DNA of 64,000 nt, taken from Scylla paramamosain. Its lineage: Eukaryota; Arthropoda; Malacostraca; Decapoda; Portunidae. The notes under the pieces were generated by a model, which was not told the DNA's origin, did no database searches, and saw nothing but the letters and a program-made list of their open reading frames with translations. A program made the translations under genes and the position numbers. Below are positions 1 to 16,312 of this stretch, in pieces; position 1 is the stretch's first letter; each line of letters starts with the position of its first letter. Location: positions 8,533,986 to 8,597,985 of the forward strand of contig NC_087173.1 of assembly GCF_035594125.1 (NCBI RefSeq), written 5' to 3'.

Positions 1-265
1 TTTGTCCCTTTCCGAAAAAAAGTTGAGTAGAGAAGGGAATTTGATCAGTTTAATTAGGTTAATCTGGATATTCCTCCCTGAAAGAGTTGTAAGTTGGTGT
101 AAAAGGGTAGAGCTAAGTTATTTTGTCACTTCCCTGGAAAAAAAGAAAAAAATAGAGAAGGGAGTTAATTTGATTAGTTAAGTTAGTTGGATATTCCTTT
201 CCTCCCCTGAAAGAGTTGTAGGTTGGTATAAAAGGTAAGAGCCAAGTTATTTTGTCACTTCCCCC
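1..265. repeat. Tandem repeat, ~129-bp unit, two copies plus start of a third
   Basis: The block AAGTTATTTTGTCACTTCCC recurs at 115 and 244. Between the copies TAGAGAAGGGA, GGATATTCCT and CTGAAAGAGTTGTA repeat in order. The window edge cuts the array on the left. Confidence 0.8.
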
Positions 266-724
266 AAGAAGATTAAGTTATTTTCTCACCACCTGAAAAC
301 TTGAATAGAAAATATATTTAGTTTGACCAGTTTTAGTTAAGTTTATGTTCATACTTGCTTGAAATAGTTAAAGATCGCTGAAAAAAGAACATAATCGGGC
401 AGAGAATTCCATTGTGTCAGGGTGTAAATTTTTGCCTCCTAAGTACAGTAGTGGTAGTGGAGTCTTGGTGAAGCCCTGTGGTTTTTACTTGTCTGCTCAG
501 CGGCTGAGTTATGTCACTATGTTTAAGAAAGGTCAGATGTCACACACTTGTCATTTGACCTATACACAGGATGCAAGTGTAACATTAGCACACACACACA
601 CACACACTCACATATGATAACAGTTAGCATTTCCTTTCTGTGTGGTGTTGCTTATTTCTTGCTAGGGAGGTGATGTGGGGCCTAACTTAAGCTACCAAGT
701 GTAACCTAATTTAACCTAACATGA

Positions 725-1335
725 TAAAGATAGTAATACCAAGAATAAAGAGTAAAAAGAAGTATGAAATATAGAGAGAATGCCATAGTAAAGCTTAAAA
801 GTGACTAAGGTAAGTAGTAGGATCATTAATAAGTATGATGAGAAGAAAAGGAAGGATTAAGAGTAAAAGAAGCAGAAAAGGTAAAGAGAACAATGTAGAA
901 TACCTTGAAAGTGACAAGTGGCAAACAATAACAATGATTAAAGGAAGATGAAAAGATAAGGAAAACATGACTGAAAAGCTTAAAAAAATTACCAAGGAAA
1001 GTGGTATAATCATTGAGGCATGATAGAGAGGAAAAGCAAAGATAAAAAAAGAGGAAAAGATGAGGAAAAACATAATTGGAAAGCTTTAAAGTGACCTAGG
1101 AAAGTGTTAGAATCATTAAGAGACAAGATAAACATTAAATCATATAGGAAAGGTAAAGACAATACACTAGAATACCTTAAAAGTGACAAAAGAGATTCAT
1201 ATGACACGTTCCGTTACCTGCTTCTCTCATCTGATAGAGAGAGAAACAGTAGGTAAGCATGAAGGTTAACAAAATAGAGAGAGAGAAAAAAGTTAAAGAA
1301 AACACCACAGATTTAAAAGTGTGACAACTGACATA
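725..1335. repeat. Degenerate A/G-rich tandem repeat, ~80-105-bp unit
   Basis: The motif AAGCTTAAAAGTGAC or TACCTTAAAAGTGAC recurs near 791, 898, 976, 1080, 1171 and (weakly) 1306. It is often followed by AAGGAAAGT and ATCATTAA. The minus-strand ORFs here are Leu/Phe/Ser-rich translations of the repeat. Confidence 0.65.
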
Positions 1336-1489
1336 TAAAACTGAGACTTGGATGTAAAATGAAAGTCAAGAAGTCAAGTGTCTGGGATGCAAACCGTTGT
1401 GTTGTCACTATTAGTTGTTGTGTGAGAGGTGGTGATGGTGGTGGTGGGACAGTCAAGGTCGGGTGAATATCTTGTGAGGCATATTGGTT

Positions 1490-1815
1490 AGCATTATCTG
1501 ATTGGTGGTATGTGATTGATTGAGTGTATAAGAAACCAATTTGTTATGTGTTGTGTCTGTTTTTTTATTTGATTTGTGAGATGTGATTGATTATTAGAGA
1601 AAATAGTTTGTTATGTGTTATGTCTTTGTTTTCTTATTTGATTTGTAAGATGTGATTGATTATAAGAGAACAGTTTGTTGTGTTTTGTGCCATTTAGTTT
1701 TTGTCTGATTGGTGAGATATGATTGATTATATAACAAACCGTGACTTATTTATGTTATCTTTTATTATTTTTTATCTGATTGGCAATGCGTGATTGATCA
1801 ATTATTAAAGATTTT
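1490..1815. repeat. Degenerate tandem repeat, ~70-bp unit, five copies
   Basis: The core TGATTGGTGAGATGTGATTGATT (given here with variants) begins near 1497, 1569, 1637, 1704 and 1776. It is followed by AGAGAA and TTTGTTATGTGTT in most copies. Confidence 0.75.
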
Positions 1816-2162
1816 GGTGGGATTTCAAGTGATTTCTAAAGGAGTCCAGTTATGATAGTAATGCAGATATAATGCTAACACTCTAAAAACATAATTAGAG
1901 AAAGCAACTTGAGATCCCCAGCCAAGAATCCAGATTTGTTGCCACCGCAAGTGGGAAGGACTGTCATGTAAGAGCTGGATTGCTGAGCAACTAGACTCAA
2001 CAGAACTAGCTGAGATCCATTGTGGTGCAAACTATCATGTTGAGACTGATTGATGCTTACTACTGCTACTATTAAAAGAATAACAGTAATAATGATGAAG
2101 ACACAGTAATGGTAACAGTAACATACCCATTGTGTTGCAAATTATCATGTCGAGATGTACTG

Positions 2163-2245
<83 letters not shown>
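2163..2245. repeat. (TAC)n microsatellite, ~83 bp
   Basis: Uninterrupted ACT/TAC trinucleotide run. Confidence 0.97.
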
Positions 2246-2492
2246 AGATCAAAGGTCAGCAATCCCACATGAGGTGGCTTAGGTGTGGCACCACACACAA
2301 TCAAGCACACACACTTCATTCACACTCATACCTCTGTTGGCCTCTGGTGAAAAGGGACAGCCTTGTAGCCCACTGTACTACAGACAAGTGAGCAACAGGA
2401 GTGATAATGAAAATGTGGCAGTGGAGTAAATAGAAATAAACAAACTTCAACCCATTGTGTTGTAAAATATTGTGTCAAGATTGATTGATGCT

Positions 2493-2497
<5 letters not shown>

Positions 2498-2562
<65 letters not shown>

Positions 2563-2590
2563 ACTGCTACTACTACTACTACTACTACTG
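2498..2590. repeat. (CTG)21 followed by (CTA)n microsatellite
   Basis: Uninterrupted CTG at 2498-2560, then mixed CTA/CTG to 2590. The poly-Cys and poly-Ala ORFs here are translations of it. Confidence 0.97.
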
Positions 2591-3145
2591 CAAAAGAATA
2601 GCAGTTATGATACTGGAAATACAGCAGTGGAGTAGACAAACAAACAAATGTGATTCCATTATATTGCCAGTTGTCATGGCAAGATGTGTGTATGCTTACT
2701 GCTACTGAAGAATAACAGTAATAGTAATGAAAATACAGCAGTGTAGCTAGTAGAAACAAACAAATGCTACAGAGGAAATTGTGGGTTACAGCATTGTGGC
2801 TAAAACTGGAGAGCTTGTGTAACATTGGCGACAGAAATGTGGGTATACATAGGCACACAGGATGCTGGTTTGGGCATGGTAGATAATGACCTGTCTTTTT
2901 TCTCCCTTTGTATATATGTGCTGTACTAATTTTTCTAAGCATTTAGGGCACTTGAAATATATTTGAAGTTTTATGCCCTTGGCTAGTGTCCTTCGCACAT
3001 AGATATAAAAAATACAGAGAAAAGACTTGTTAGTTTTGTTTTTGTAGTGTTAGTTTTGTTTTTGTACCAGTATCATTGAGGGGATGTGTCCTCTGTGACA
3101 TCTAGCATATATTCTCAGTGCATAATTTAAAGATAAGAATCACTT

Positions 3146-3385
3146 AATGGAGCTTGTTGAATATGAATAGGACAAGATAGAGTGTTCAAGGGAAAATTAG
3201 AGTAGCTGGGAAAGCCTGAGGAGGCATCTAGAAACAAGACTTGGCTGAATGGATCATTTAAAGTATTGGTTGATGGAACTTGTTAGATATGAATAGGGCA
3301 AGATGTAGTGCTAATGGGAAAATCAGAGAATATCTGGGAAGGTCTGAGGAGGGACCTAGAAACAAGACTTGGCTGAATGTTGCAC
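3146..3385. repeat. Tandem duplication, ~124-bp unit
   Basis: GGAGCTTGTTGAATATGAAT (3150) recurs as GGAACTTGTTAGATATGAAT (~3274). Both copies end with AGAAACAAGACTTGGCTGAA. Confidence 0.8.
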
Positions 3386-3439
3386 CTAATCATGCTTCTT
3401 GGCTATGTGCCATCAGGTGACTCAGGCTGACCCCATGTG

Positions 3440-3665
3440 AACAGACCATCTGCTCAAAATTGTGGTGATCATTTCCAAGTAAAGAAACAAAAATATGCCA
3501 ACACTGAGAATGCAGGATTGTTTCTGTTGATTTTGTTACTGTTTTGGAAGTAGGAATGTTTTTGTTGAATTTATGGTGTTTTGGAAATAAGAATGTGCAG
3601 ATTGACCACATCTGTATAGGACACCTCTCTCAAAATTGTGGTGATGATTTCCACTTTTATGTATA
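3440..3665. repeat. Diverged pair of repeats
   Basis: CTCAAAATTGTGGTGAT followed by ATTTCCA occurs at about 3453 and 3632, and GTTTTGGAARTARGAATG occurs twice between them. Confidence 0.5.
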
Positions 3666-4394
3666 TTTAAAAAAAAGTGATATGATGCTTTGTGGGTGTG
3701 GCTGTGTTTAATCTCTCTATAGAGCATGTCAATTCATCCAAGGCAGAGTGATGTGTGTTGTGAGTGGTGCACGTGATAGAGCTTGGCACGTGTCTGCCAT
3801 CACCTCCTTGGCCCACTACTACAGTGTCACTCAGTTCAGGGTGCGGTGAGACGCTCCACCTGTCACCTGTGCTGTCGTGCTGCCATCAGGTAGTACACTT
3901 GATAAAGATCATGATAATACTAATCTTGCACAGGAATGTATTAAATAAACGGAGCAAACACCAGGGTTTTGAAGACTGTGTGTCTCCTAGTCTGACATGC
4001 ATGATAGAGTTCTCTTGTAAACCTTGCTGGCTCCAGTTGATCTTGTAATGTGCCATGACTCAATCAATCTTTTATTATAATCTTGAGGGTGAGTAGAAGA
4101 AAAGGCTGATTAAAAACTGTACATTATAAATTTCATCTCATAAGAGTGAGTTGAGGAAAAATGCTGATTAGAAAGACTACTTTATGCATTTCATCTCTTG
4201 AGGGTGGATAGATTTTTTTTGTTTTGATGTTTTGTCTATCTTTCTTTTCCTTTTTATCATTGTCCTTTATTTCGATGTTTTGTCTCCTTTTCCTTCTCTT
4301 CTTCATCCTGCATGCTTTATCTGACATGCTGTGTGTTATGCTTCAGAGTGAGTGATCACAGGATGCCGGTAGGAGAGGCACACATCCACTCACC
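3666..4394. other. Region upstream of MEIOC, no gene seen
   Basis: AT-rich sequence with no conserved ORF. It should contain the MEIOC 5' UTR and perhaps its promoter, but no start site can be fixed. GGGTGAGTAG and GAGTGAGTTG at 4087 and 4145 are possible donors of untranslated exons. Confidence 0.3.
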
Positions 4395-8503
<4,109 letters not shown>

Positions 8504-8510
8504 TGTCTCA

Positions 8511-8520
8511 CAAGTAAGTG
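8511..8520 (+). promoter_or_regulatory. Consensus splice donor just after the MEIOC stop codon
   Basis: CAA|GTAAGTG with the GT at 8514-8515 matches the donor consensus at +1 to +6 and lies 10 nt beyond the TAA. It may define an intron in the 3' untranslated region. No acceptor was identified, so its use is speculative. Confidence 0.3.
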
Positions 8521-11500
8521 GTAGTAGAACAAGGTGAGAATCATGAAAACCTTTAATTTATGTATTAACTATTTGATAAAATGTTATTTGGTTGCTGTGA
8601 CTTCAAATTGTATGAAATGCAATTTGTTAGTACAATATAATGATGATTACAACAACTAGAAACAGGTACTTAAATCAAATTTATTATTTTATAAAAGATC
8701 AAGATTGAAACCTTGAAGTAATACTGTAACATATTGATGTGTGTGATGTAAAGTTTTGATAACGCGAGTTGGAACAATTTAGAGTCGTTTAGTGTTACTG
8801 ACATGATCATGGTTATGGTCCAAAGAACCAGTGTTGAGCATCAAAATGCCAGTCAATAATGTTTGGGGTAATGAGTCATGATTTACCATGCTTCAAGATG
8901 TATGTATGTCCATTGATGGTTAATGTTGCTATGTTAAGGATGAACAAAAGATTATTGCTGTTAACTAGTAGCCCAAGATCTATATTTGTATGACATATAT
9001 GGAGTATATACAGTATGCATGGATATATTTGTGTACAAAACACATGCACATAAATATATGAATACATACATGGATACATAACTTCATACATAGATATTAC
9101 TATTTAATATTATGGATGGGTAGAAGCACAATTCATGGTTAGACTTCCTGTCTTGGAACTAGCTAATACCCAGCCCATCAGCTAGCTGTTGGTCAGGTCT
9201 CTCACATGCTACTGCAATGAATACTTACTCAAATTTTTATACCACACTTCATGTTAATGTAATTTTACCCTAAATTTCAAGAGTGGGTCAATATGCATGC
9301 ATCAAATTAGGGTTACCTAAAATTTTTACATGGGTGCTAATTTTTTTGGTCAATTGTGCATGACTTGAAGCAAAGTGAAATGATGGGTGACTTTTGTCCT
9401 AGGAGATAATTTGTTGCAAGGCTTGAGGGAGACACTGAAGCTTATGACAAACTCACAAGTGATTGTGCCAACCAGGGCTCATTGGCTCTCAGAAGCTTGC
9501 TCATCAGTTCATATCTCTTCTCACAGTTCAAGTGGAGAGCAATATAGAGTATGATTTTTGCATCTGCTGTAGGATTTCTATCACATTTCAGTTAATATAT
9601 ATGGAGTAATTTATATTTTTTGCACTTTATATAGTGATGCTAACAATACAAGGACCCTGTGAATTCAGATTGTGTAGTACCTTAGGTTTTCTTCCTTTTT
9701 TATGTTTTAAGAAGGGTTCTCTCAGTGTTTCATTATGTTTGTGGAAACGTCTCCATGAAAGACGACAAAGATGTACCCCACTGATTGGCAGACACATTGA
9801 ATCTTCACTTATCTCGTTTGACTGCTAGTAAGACGACGTGTCTCTCATAATGGCCTTTCCGGATAATTTAGCTTAGTTCTTGTTGGGCTGGGTAGCTCAT
9901 TGTCACCCTTTAGGGCACACTGAAACACATGTATTGGGGAACCTCTCCAAGGGTCTGTGGACAGGGATGCACCCTTTGAAGTATTATTATTACTATTATT
10001 TATTTATTTATTTATCATTATTTTTTTTCATTGCATGTAGGTAGGCTCAGATGTTATTGATGATCCTTTCAGTTTGTGTCCACAGGCTCATGTTTTATGT
10101 ATATTTGTCACTTATGGTGTATATCATATTTTTCAAAAGCTTTGCCAGTGTTGCAGCAATAACTAGGCTCAGATTAGTCTCAGCATGGGTTCAGCATAAC
10201 TTATTGGCAGCTGTATTTCATGCATTATACATTCATGCATTATGAATATTAAGTTTGATCAAAAAAACTTGAAGTCACCATTTGGGACTCAACAAGTTTG
10301 AAAGGCACTACATATGCCAGAAGCAAAAACTAAGGTGCAGATAAAGCACTTCATACTTCATCAATCTCATTAACACCAATCTGACAAAAAAGATAAAAAA
10401 AAAGATATAGAGGCTTTCAGATTAAACTCGGCATGCAACTACTGACCAGAGGCGAGGCGATGGCGTGTCCTCACCCCTCCCTCTCTCTCTCTCAGACGCC
10501 CAAGCATGCCGCTGCCCCTTGCTGGTGACGAGCAAAACTAGGCTTCTTCAGAAAGGGTTGTAGCTTAACTCACTGTGATAACTATTGCATGGTAATGTGA
10601 TTCTGTATTACTTATTAATCCTTTGATATGGAGGCAATCTCTGGAAGACTGTTTAGAAGTGGGTACAAGTGTGCTTCTTAGGGGAGGGGGAAGGTGTCTC
10701 ATATTGTCATGATGGTTGAACAAGTATCTAGTTGCCTACTTCCCAGTGCTCTGCCATATCAACCATTTGTACACCATGGCGGCCTTTACTTGGCCCATAC
10801 CCCATTACTCTTCTTTTTCATCTGGAACACACTAGGTAATATTAAGTAAGGATGATAAATAATCCCAGTTTTTTATCATCTACATAGAGATAACTTTTTT
10901 TGCTTTTGTGTAGCACTCAGTTGACAGTTGCTATTGTTGTTCTGCCTGGAGAGGACGTGCCAATTACTCCCAGACTCTCACAGTGTCATCGCGTTGTTGA
11001 TGGACATCCGTTGGCCTTTCTGTTTTGCAACGTAGCATTTAGACGGTTTTGATTGACCGGTCTGACTTCAGTTACCCGTGTTTTCCTTTTTAATTCAGCT
11101 TTATTTGTTCATCATTTTCTTTCTCTGGAAATTTTTACTGGGTTCATATTTATACGGCTTGTTGATGTTCTAGTCTGTCACAAGGTACATTATCATTCTT
11201 ATTATTGTCAATCATTATTATTATTATTATTGCTCTATTATTCTCATTACTTATTTTTATAACTAACATATGATTATTTATTCATAATTTCTGTGGTGGA
11301 TATTGCTGTGCTTCTCCTAGGAATTGGTGTATGGTGTTAGCCTTGCTGTGCTAGGTGAGGCTGTAGGCTGTGGCAGAAGTGAGGTGTGGATAAACTCCTA
11401 ACTCATTGGAGGAGGAGGAAGAGGAGGAGGAGGAGGCGGCAAAGATGAGGGAGGAGGAGGAGTAGGAGGAGTAGGAGGTGAAGACAAAGGAGCAGGAGGA

Positions 11501-14500
11501 GAAGGAGGAGGAGTCATAGGAGGCTAAGAGTATTGTGCTGTCACAAGGAGGTTCTCATTGCCCAAGATTGTGGGCATCACCTTGAATGAGCTGGATTTTG
11601 TTTGCTTTGTATGGATGTCTTTTTGGGGGTACAGGGATATATCTATTTTAAGTGGATGCATTTACCAACATGCTTATTTTTATTGAATATAATTTTTTTG
11701 TTGTGTGTGTGCTTACCTCCATAGTATTTGGAAGTGTGTGTCATCTTTAGTAATGTAGATTTTTGTGCCTTTCATTCCTTGATTAGTTGACAAAGTTGTG
11801 GAATTTTTGTTGACTACTGCAACTAAAGGGGAACCTAGACTGGGCTTGTGCTGGTTCATGTGCAGCTCAGTCACTCTTTGCACTGTTGTGTGTTCGTGGC
11901 GTTAAGTGTGTGTTTTGGGCATACTCAGGTTTGTGTTTAGAACTTTCTTGTTAAACTGCAGTGCTTTCTCTCACTCAAGCTCTTTTCCTCCCCCTATTTT
12001 TACTTTCTCTCTTCCTCTCCATTTTTTTTTTTATAGCTTCTGGCAAGATATTCAGTGTTTGATGCCTTACATATATTACAAAACCTATTGTTGGATAAAG
12101 CACACCTTAACCAGATCCGAGAGAGAGACTTGTGCTCTGTGATTGCGTTGTTCCCTGTGCCTCACCCCTGAAGGAAGCTGCTGATCCTGAAACATTTTGC
12201 AAAACTGCATCATGTTCATTCCTCCTCATGGGCTCATGTTGTCTTATCACAAAGGAAATTTATTATTGTTTTTATTATGAAGGAATGAACCTCAGTGCAT
12301 TTTTTAATCAGATGAGAATTTTATGTATTCTCAGGCTCTGCCTAAGTCTTATGTTGATGAGGATGTTTTCTTAAGTGTTGTTTTAAAAGGCGGTTATGTT
12401 TCTGTGCAACAAACAGCCTGCTGAGGGGTGCGGGGCAGGCTGGTGCTGCCCGCCGGGAGGTGGAAGGGTGCGGGGAAGTTACTGGGCTGTGTTATGTGTG
12501 TATCGAGATACGTAACTATCATCTGTACAGCATCAAGAGTTTTCACGTTTTTACTGCCCATGAATAATTAGTGATGACCAACAAGTGCATGTTCGTGTTA
12601 CTGTACAATAGTAAAAATTTTGTTCTGTGGATGGCTAGATGTTAGGCTCAGGTGAGGCGTATTGAGGCTGTGTGATGGAAATAGAGCTTCGTGAGCTGTT
12701 ACTTTGATGGAAATTTAGAACCTTCTTAACGGCTTCATAACCAAAGCAGTAACATTAGTAATCATAGTTTTGCATTGTGTATGTGATCAGTAGAATTTTT
12801 TTTTCTTCTTTTTTTCCCCCTCACACAAAGGAAGATCTTCATGATGACTAGCTGAGGCTGAGGATGTAAATTAGTCTGTTGATCTGTTCTGTGTGTGAAC
12901 TTTCTGTGTTTGGTTCATAGTTTGCAGAACCAGCAATCCACAGGGTGGGTGAACCAGCATATCTCAGGGTCTTTGTTTGCTCCTAGAAGTCTTATGCTGA
13001 GTGAATATAATAAAATAATAATCCATAATAGTGTTAGCAATTTTTTTTTATTATTTTTATTTATGCAAGTGTTAACTGCTATTTACCTCAAGGTTTACAT
13101 TTAGCATTATATAAATATATATACATCTCAAGTCCACCAGTTCACAGGGCAGTTGGAAGTCTCTCTCACCAGTATTGGTATCAGTCGTAACAAGCAGCAA
13201 TGAGGCAATTAGCAACCATGCGCTTTGGGTAGGCATTCTGCCCAGGGAGGGAACTTAATTGCTCTGTGAAGGGACATTCTTTTGAGCACTGGTTAGTCAC
13301 TGACGTGTAGAACTTTTTGAAGACATTTTCTGAGTAATTTACTGTTGAAATTGCTCACACTTTCAAAGGAGGGGTGCCATCCAGGGCTGCTATTATCAAG
13401 ACTTGTCGACTGTCTCACTGTGGAGGTGACTCAGAATCACGATACCTTTATTATTTGGACTCTTTACACAGACCATTGCCTAACTACTAAACTCTAAAGG
13501 CTACATTTTATGGAAGACTTGAATGACTACCATAAGGTTGAAATCCATAACCTTAAGTGTGTTAAATAAAGCCTTGTGGGTGGGGGTTGCATTCTGTTTA
13601 AAGAGAGAATTAGATGTCATACATGTTGGTTGTAATGAAGTCCTTGCAGTGGGCTGAGGGCATCAGTGGTGAACACAAGTCAGCAAACACAAAGCATGAG
13701 GTCCTGCCCTGGACAAAACACCCCTCTGTGTATACTTACTTGGGGATAGGGAGCACATGGTAATTCATTTGTATGTATATAGGATTTTTAAATTATTGTT
13801 ATTTTGCCATAAGGAAGTATTACTATCTATATAAATATTTATCATATCTTGTATAATATGCTATTTAGGATATGCAATGCTGATGTAACACTAAAACATG
13901 ACAATACTTGAAGATGCCTATCATCACTGCATTCTGGCTGGACCAAACTGTGGGTCTCTCAAGGTCTGCCTGTCACAACTCTAGTATGTGTCACTTTCAT
14001 AAAGCCACCCAGGGTTAGTGTTTTGTTGTCACTAGGAGAGTCTGATCATGACAATCAACCTGGTCCATATAGATACATGTTTGGAAGGGTGACCTGCTGA
14101 GTGTTAGGAGGCCCCGCCATAGAACACATTCAAACATATGAAGAAAACAGTGAAGAAATTCTATGATTCGCACAGGTGTCCTCTTTCTGATTGACCTTGT
14201 CGCTGGTAGTCTCTGTGAACCCAAAATTAGGGTGTATATGCACGATTTGCTCAAATTTATTATTGTCGTTATTGCCTGTTTTACAAGGCTGAAAGGAATT
14301 GATATGCATTAGTGATCTGTGTAGCTTAGAAGGAAATTGTCAAATGGATATTTGTTTATAATTTGCTAGAGCCACCATTTTATTTTTGTTAGGTGAATAT
14401 ATTTATACCTTGTGGTAAGCACTGTATGTCTATTATTGCTGTACCAGCACTGGAAGCAATGCACTGAATGTTTCCAGCCCAGATACTGAAATGCCCTTCT

Positions 14501-15440
14501 CCCTGAGCATGCTGCACCACCACACACGTCTCAGTGGGTGTGTTGTCAAACAAGTCTCAGTTGGTTTACATATAAACAAAAAAATACAAAAAATACAAAA
14601 AAAAAAATCAGGATAAGGGCTAAATTACATAAATATAATGTATTTCATCTGAGATATCTGTAAGCTATTAGTTATTTGGTGCTCACCTTTAATTATTAAT
14701 ACACTTATTAAATATTAGATTAGCCTGGAGCTTGTGCTGCTCACTGTGTCACCAACACTTGGTTTGAAGCAATCCCAGTGAGGAACACTGATTGTGATTT
14801 AATGCTGTGGGTATTTACCTGTATTGTGAGAGCATTTCAAAATATTATGCATTATTATTAGTAAGCACTAGCTATGTATGATTAAGAATCATTGATTCCT
14901 ACTTTTTCTGTGTTATGAAAAGAGAAATACTCTATTGACCTCTGCTGTATACCAAACCAGTTGTTCCAGTTGTTGGTCTTGTTCTTTTTGCTGCCCCTGT
15001 GAAAGATTGGGACAAGCAAATTATAAATTTGAGCCACCTATGGCAGCCCATTTTGATGGTTTTAAAATTAAGCTTCTACATTCTTTTCTTAGGACAGTTG
15101 TGTGGCTCACTAGCTGTGTTTTATTTGATGTTTAGCTAATGCACTATATGATACCTGCCTTACTCTGAAATATTTAACCAAACCTGCTGATGTTCTTACT
15201 ACATTTATTCCACCAAATAGGAGCTTAGATTATGTGTATTGTGCTAAGCTGAAGGTTTTATTCAGTTTTTATTCGTTTACACAGGATGGCACAATACAGT
15301 TAAATTTACGGCCTGTCAAATTTGAAGATGTGTAGCAAAATTAAGTTAGCATTTTGATTTTTATAGTTTAGCGTAATTTTCTGACAACACACAAAAATAA
15401 TTGGCAGGGGATTGTCATTGTACATCAGAATTGGTTGTGG
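8521..15440. other. AT-rich intergenic spacer, MEIOC 3' side
   Basis: No conserved ORF. The MEIOC 3' UTR should begin here. The first canonical AATAAA I found on the plus strand is at 13009-13014, and another is at 13565-13570; both are far from the stop, so the true end is uncertain. A GGA-rich stretch lies at 11405-11525. Confidence 0.5.
11405..11525. repeat. GGA/GGAGGA-rich purine tract
   Basis: Imperfect GGAGGA repeats in a locally G-rich block inside AT-rich spacer. Confidence 0.7.
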
Positions 15441-15447
15441 GTACTTA

Positions 15448-15682
15448 GGCTCTGTATGCCAATATGCTGGTGATGCATTGCCTTAACATATGTTGGATCT
15501 GCACTGACCCATAGGTGATACACTGCCACGCTTGTGCTAGCTTTGTACCCTGACCAATGGCAATTCCTGGCCACATATGTTGGCTCTGCATGGTGACCAG
15601 CTGGTGATACATTGCTGTAACACACATGCAGGCTCTGTACATCAACCCATTGGTAGTACATTGCCGTAACACACATATACAT
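15448..15682. repeat. Degenerate ~45-bp minisatellite, five copies
   Basis: Units begin GGCTCTGTA/GGATCTGCA/GCTTTGTAC/GGCTCTGCA/GGCTCTGTA at 15448, 15495, 15540, 15582 and 15631. Most share GGTGATACATTGCCGTAAC-like middles. The minus-strand ORF shows the same repeat at protein level but no known domain. Confidence 0.8.
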
Positions 15683-16161
15683 ACATGCTTATACAGTATA
15701 TTTTCTCATCCACAAAGATGTAGAGGAACTGCAAGAAACACAGTATTTTGTCAGGGTCAATGTTGTAGACATAATAGCTGAATAATAATGATAATAGGCG
15801 ATTACCAATGCAAGGGAGACATGTCTTTATCTGGCTTGGAATGCTATGGTTGTGACAATTTTTCACACTGCTCTACCTGGCAGCACCATCTCTGAGAAAC
15901 GTTAGTCTTTGGTTCTCGTTGCCTGAATGTGGTGGCCATGGGTGGTATCTCAGTCAACCGGTTCCTTGTCTTGCCAAACAAGATAGTACAGGGAGTCCTC
16001 ATTACTTGAATGCCACTAAATCAGTCTTGTGTTCATGAATGGATTTCCCTCTCTTTTAAATCTGATGTTTGGAAGATGCTATGCAATTCTTTGAGCAGAA
16101 TCTATAGCAAGATATAAGGATGACAACGTAATTTCTCTTTCTGCAAACTCTTAATGAATGG

Positions 16162-16312
<151 letters not shown>

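Larger units (their letters stand above)
2016..2750. repeat. Four copies of a unit carrying trinucleotide tracts
   Basis: CCATTGTGTTGCAAATTATC-type segments followed by ATGCTTACTACTGCTACT recur near 2018, 2131, 2452 and 2657. In copies two and three the 3' part has expanded into the long (TAC)n and (CTG)n tracts. Copies one and four keep short tracts and then AATAACAGTAATA. Confidence 0.65.
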
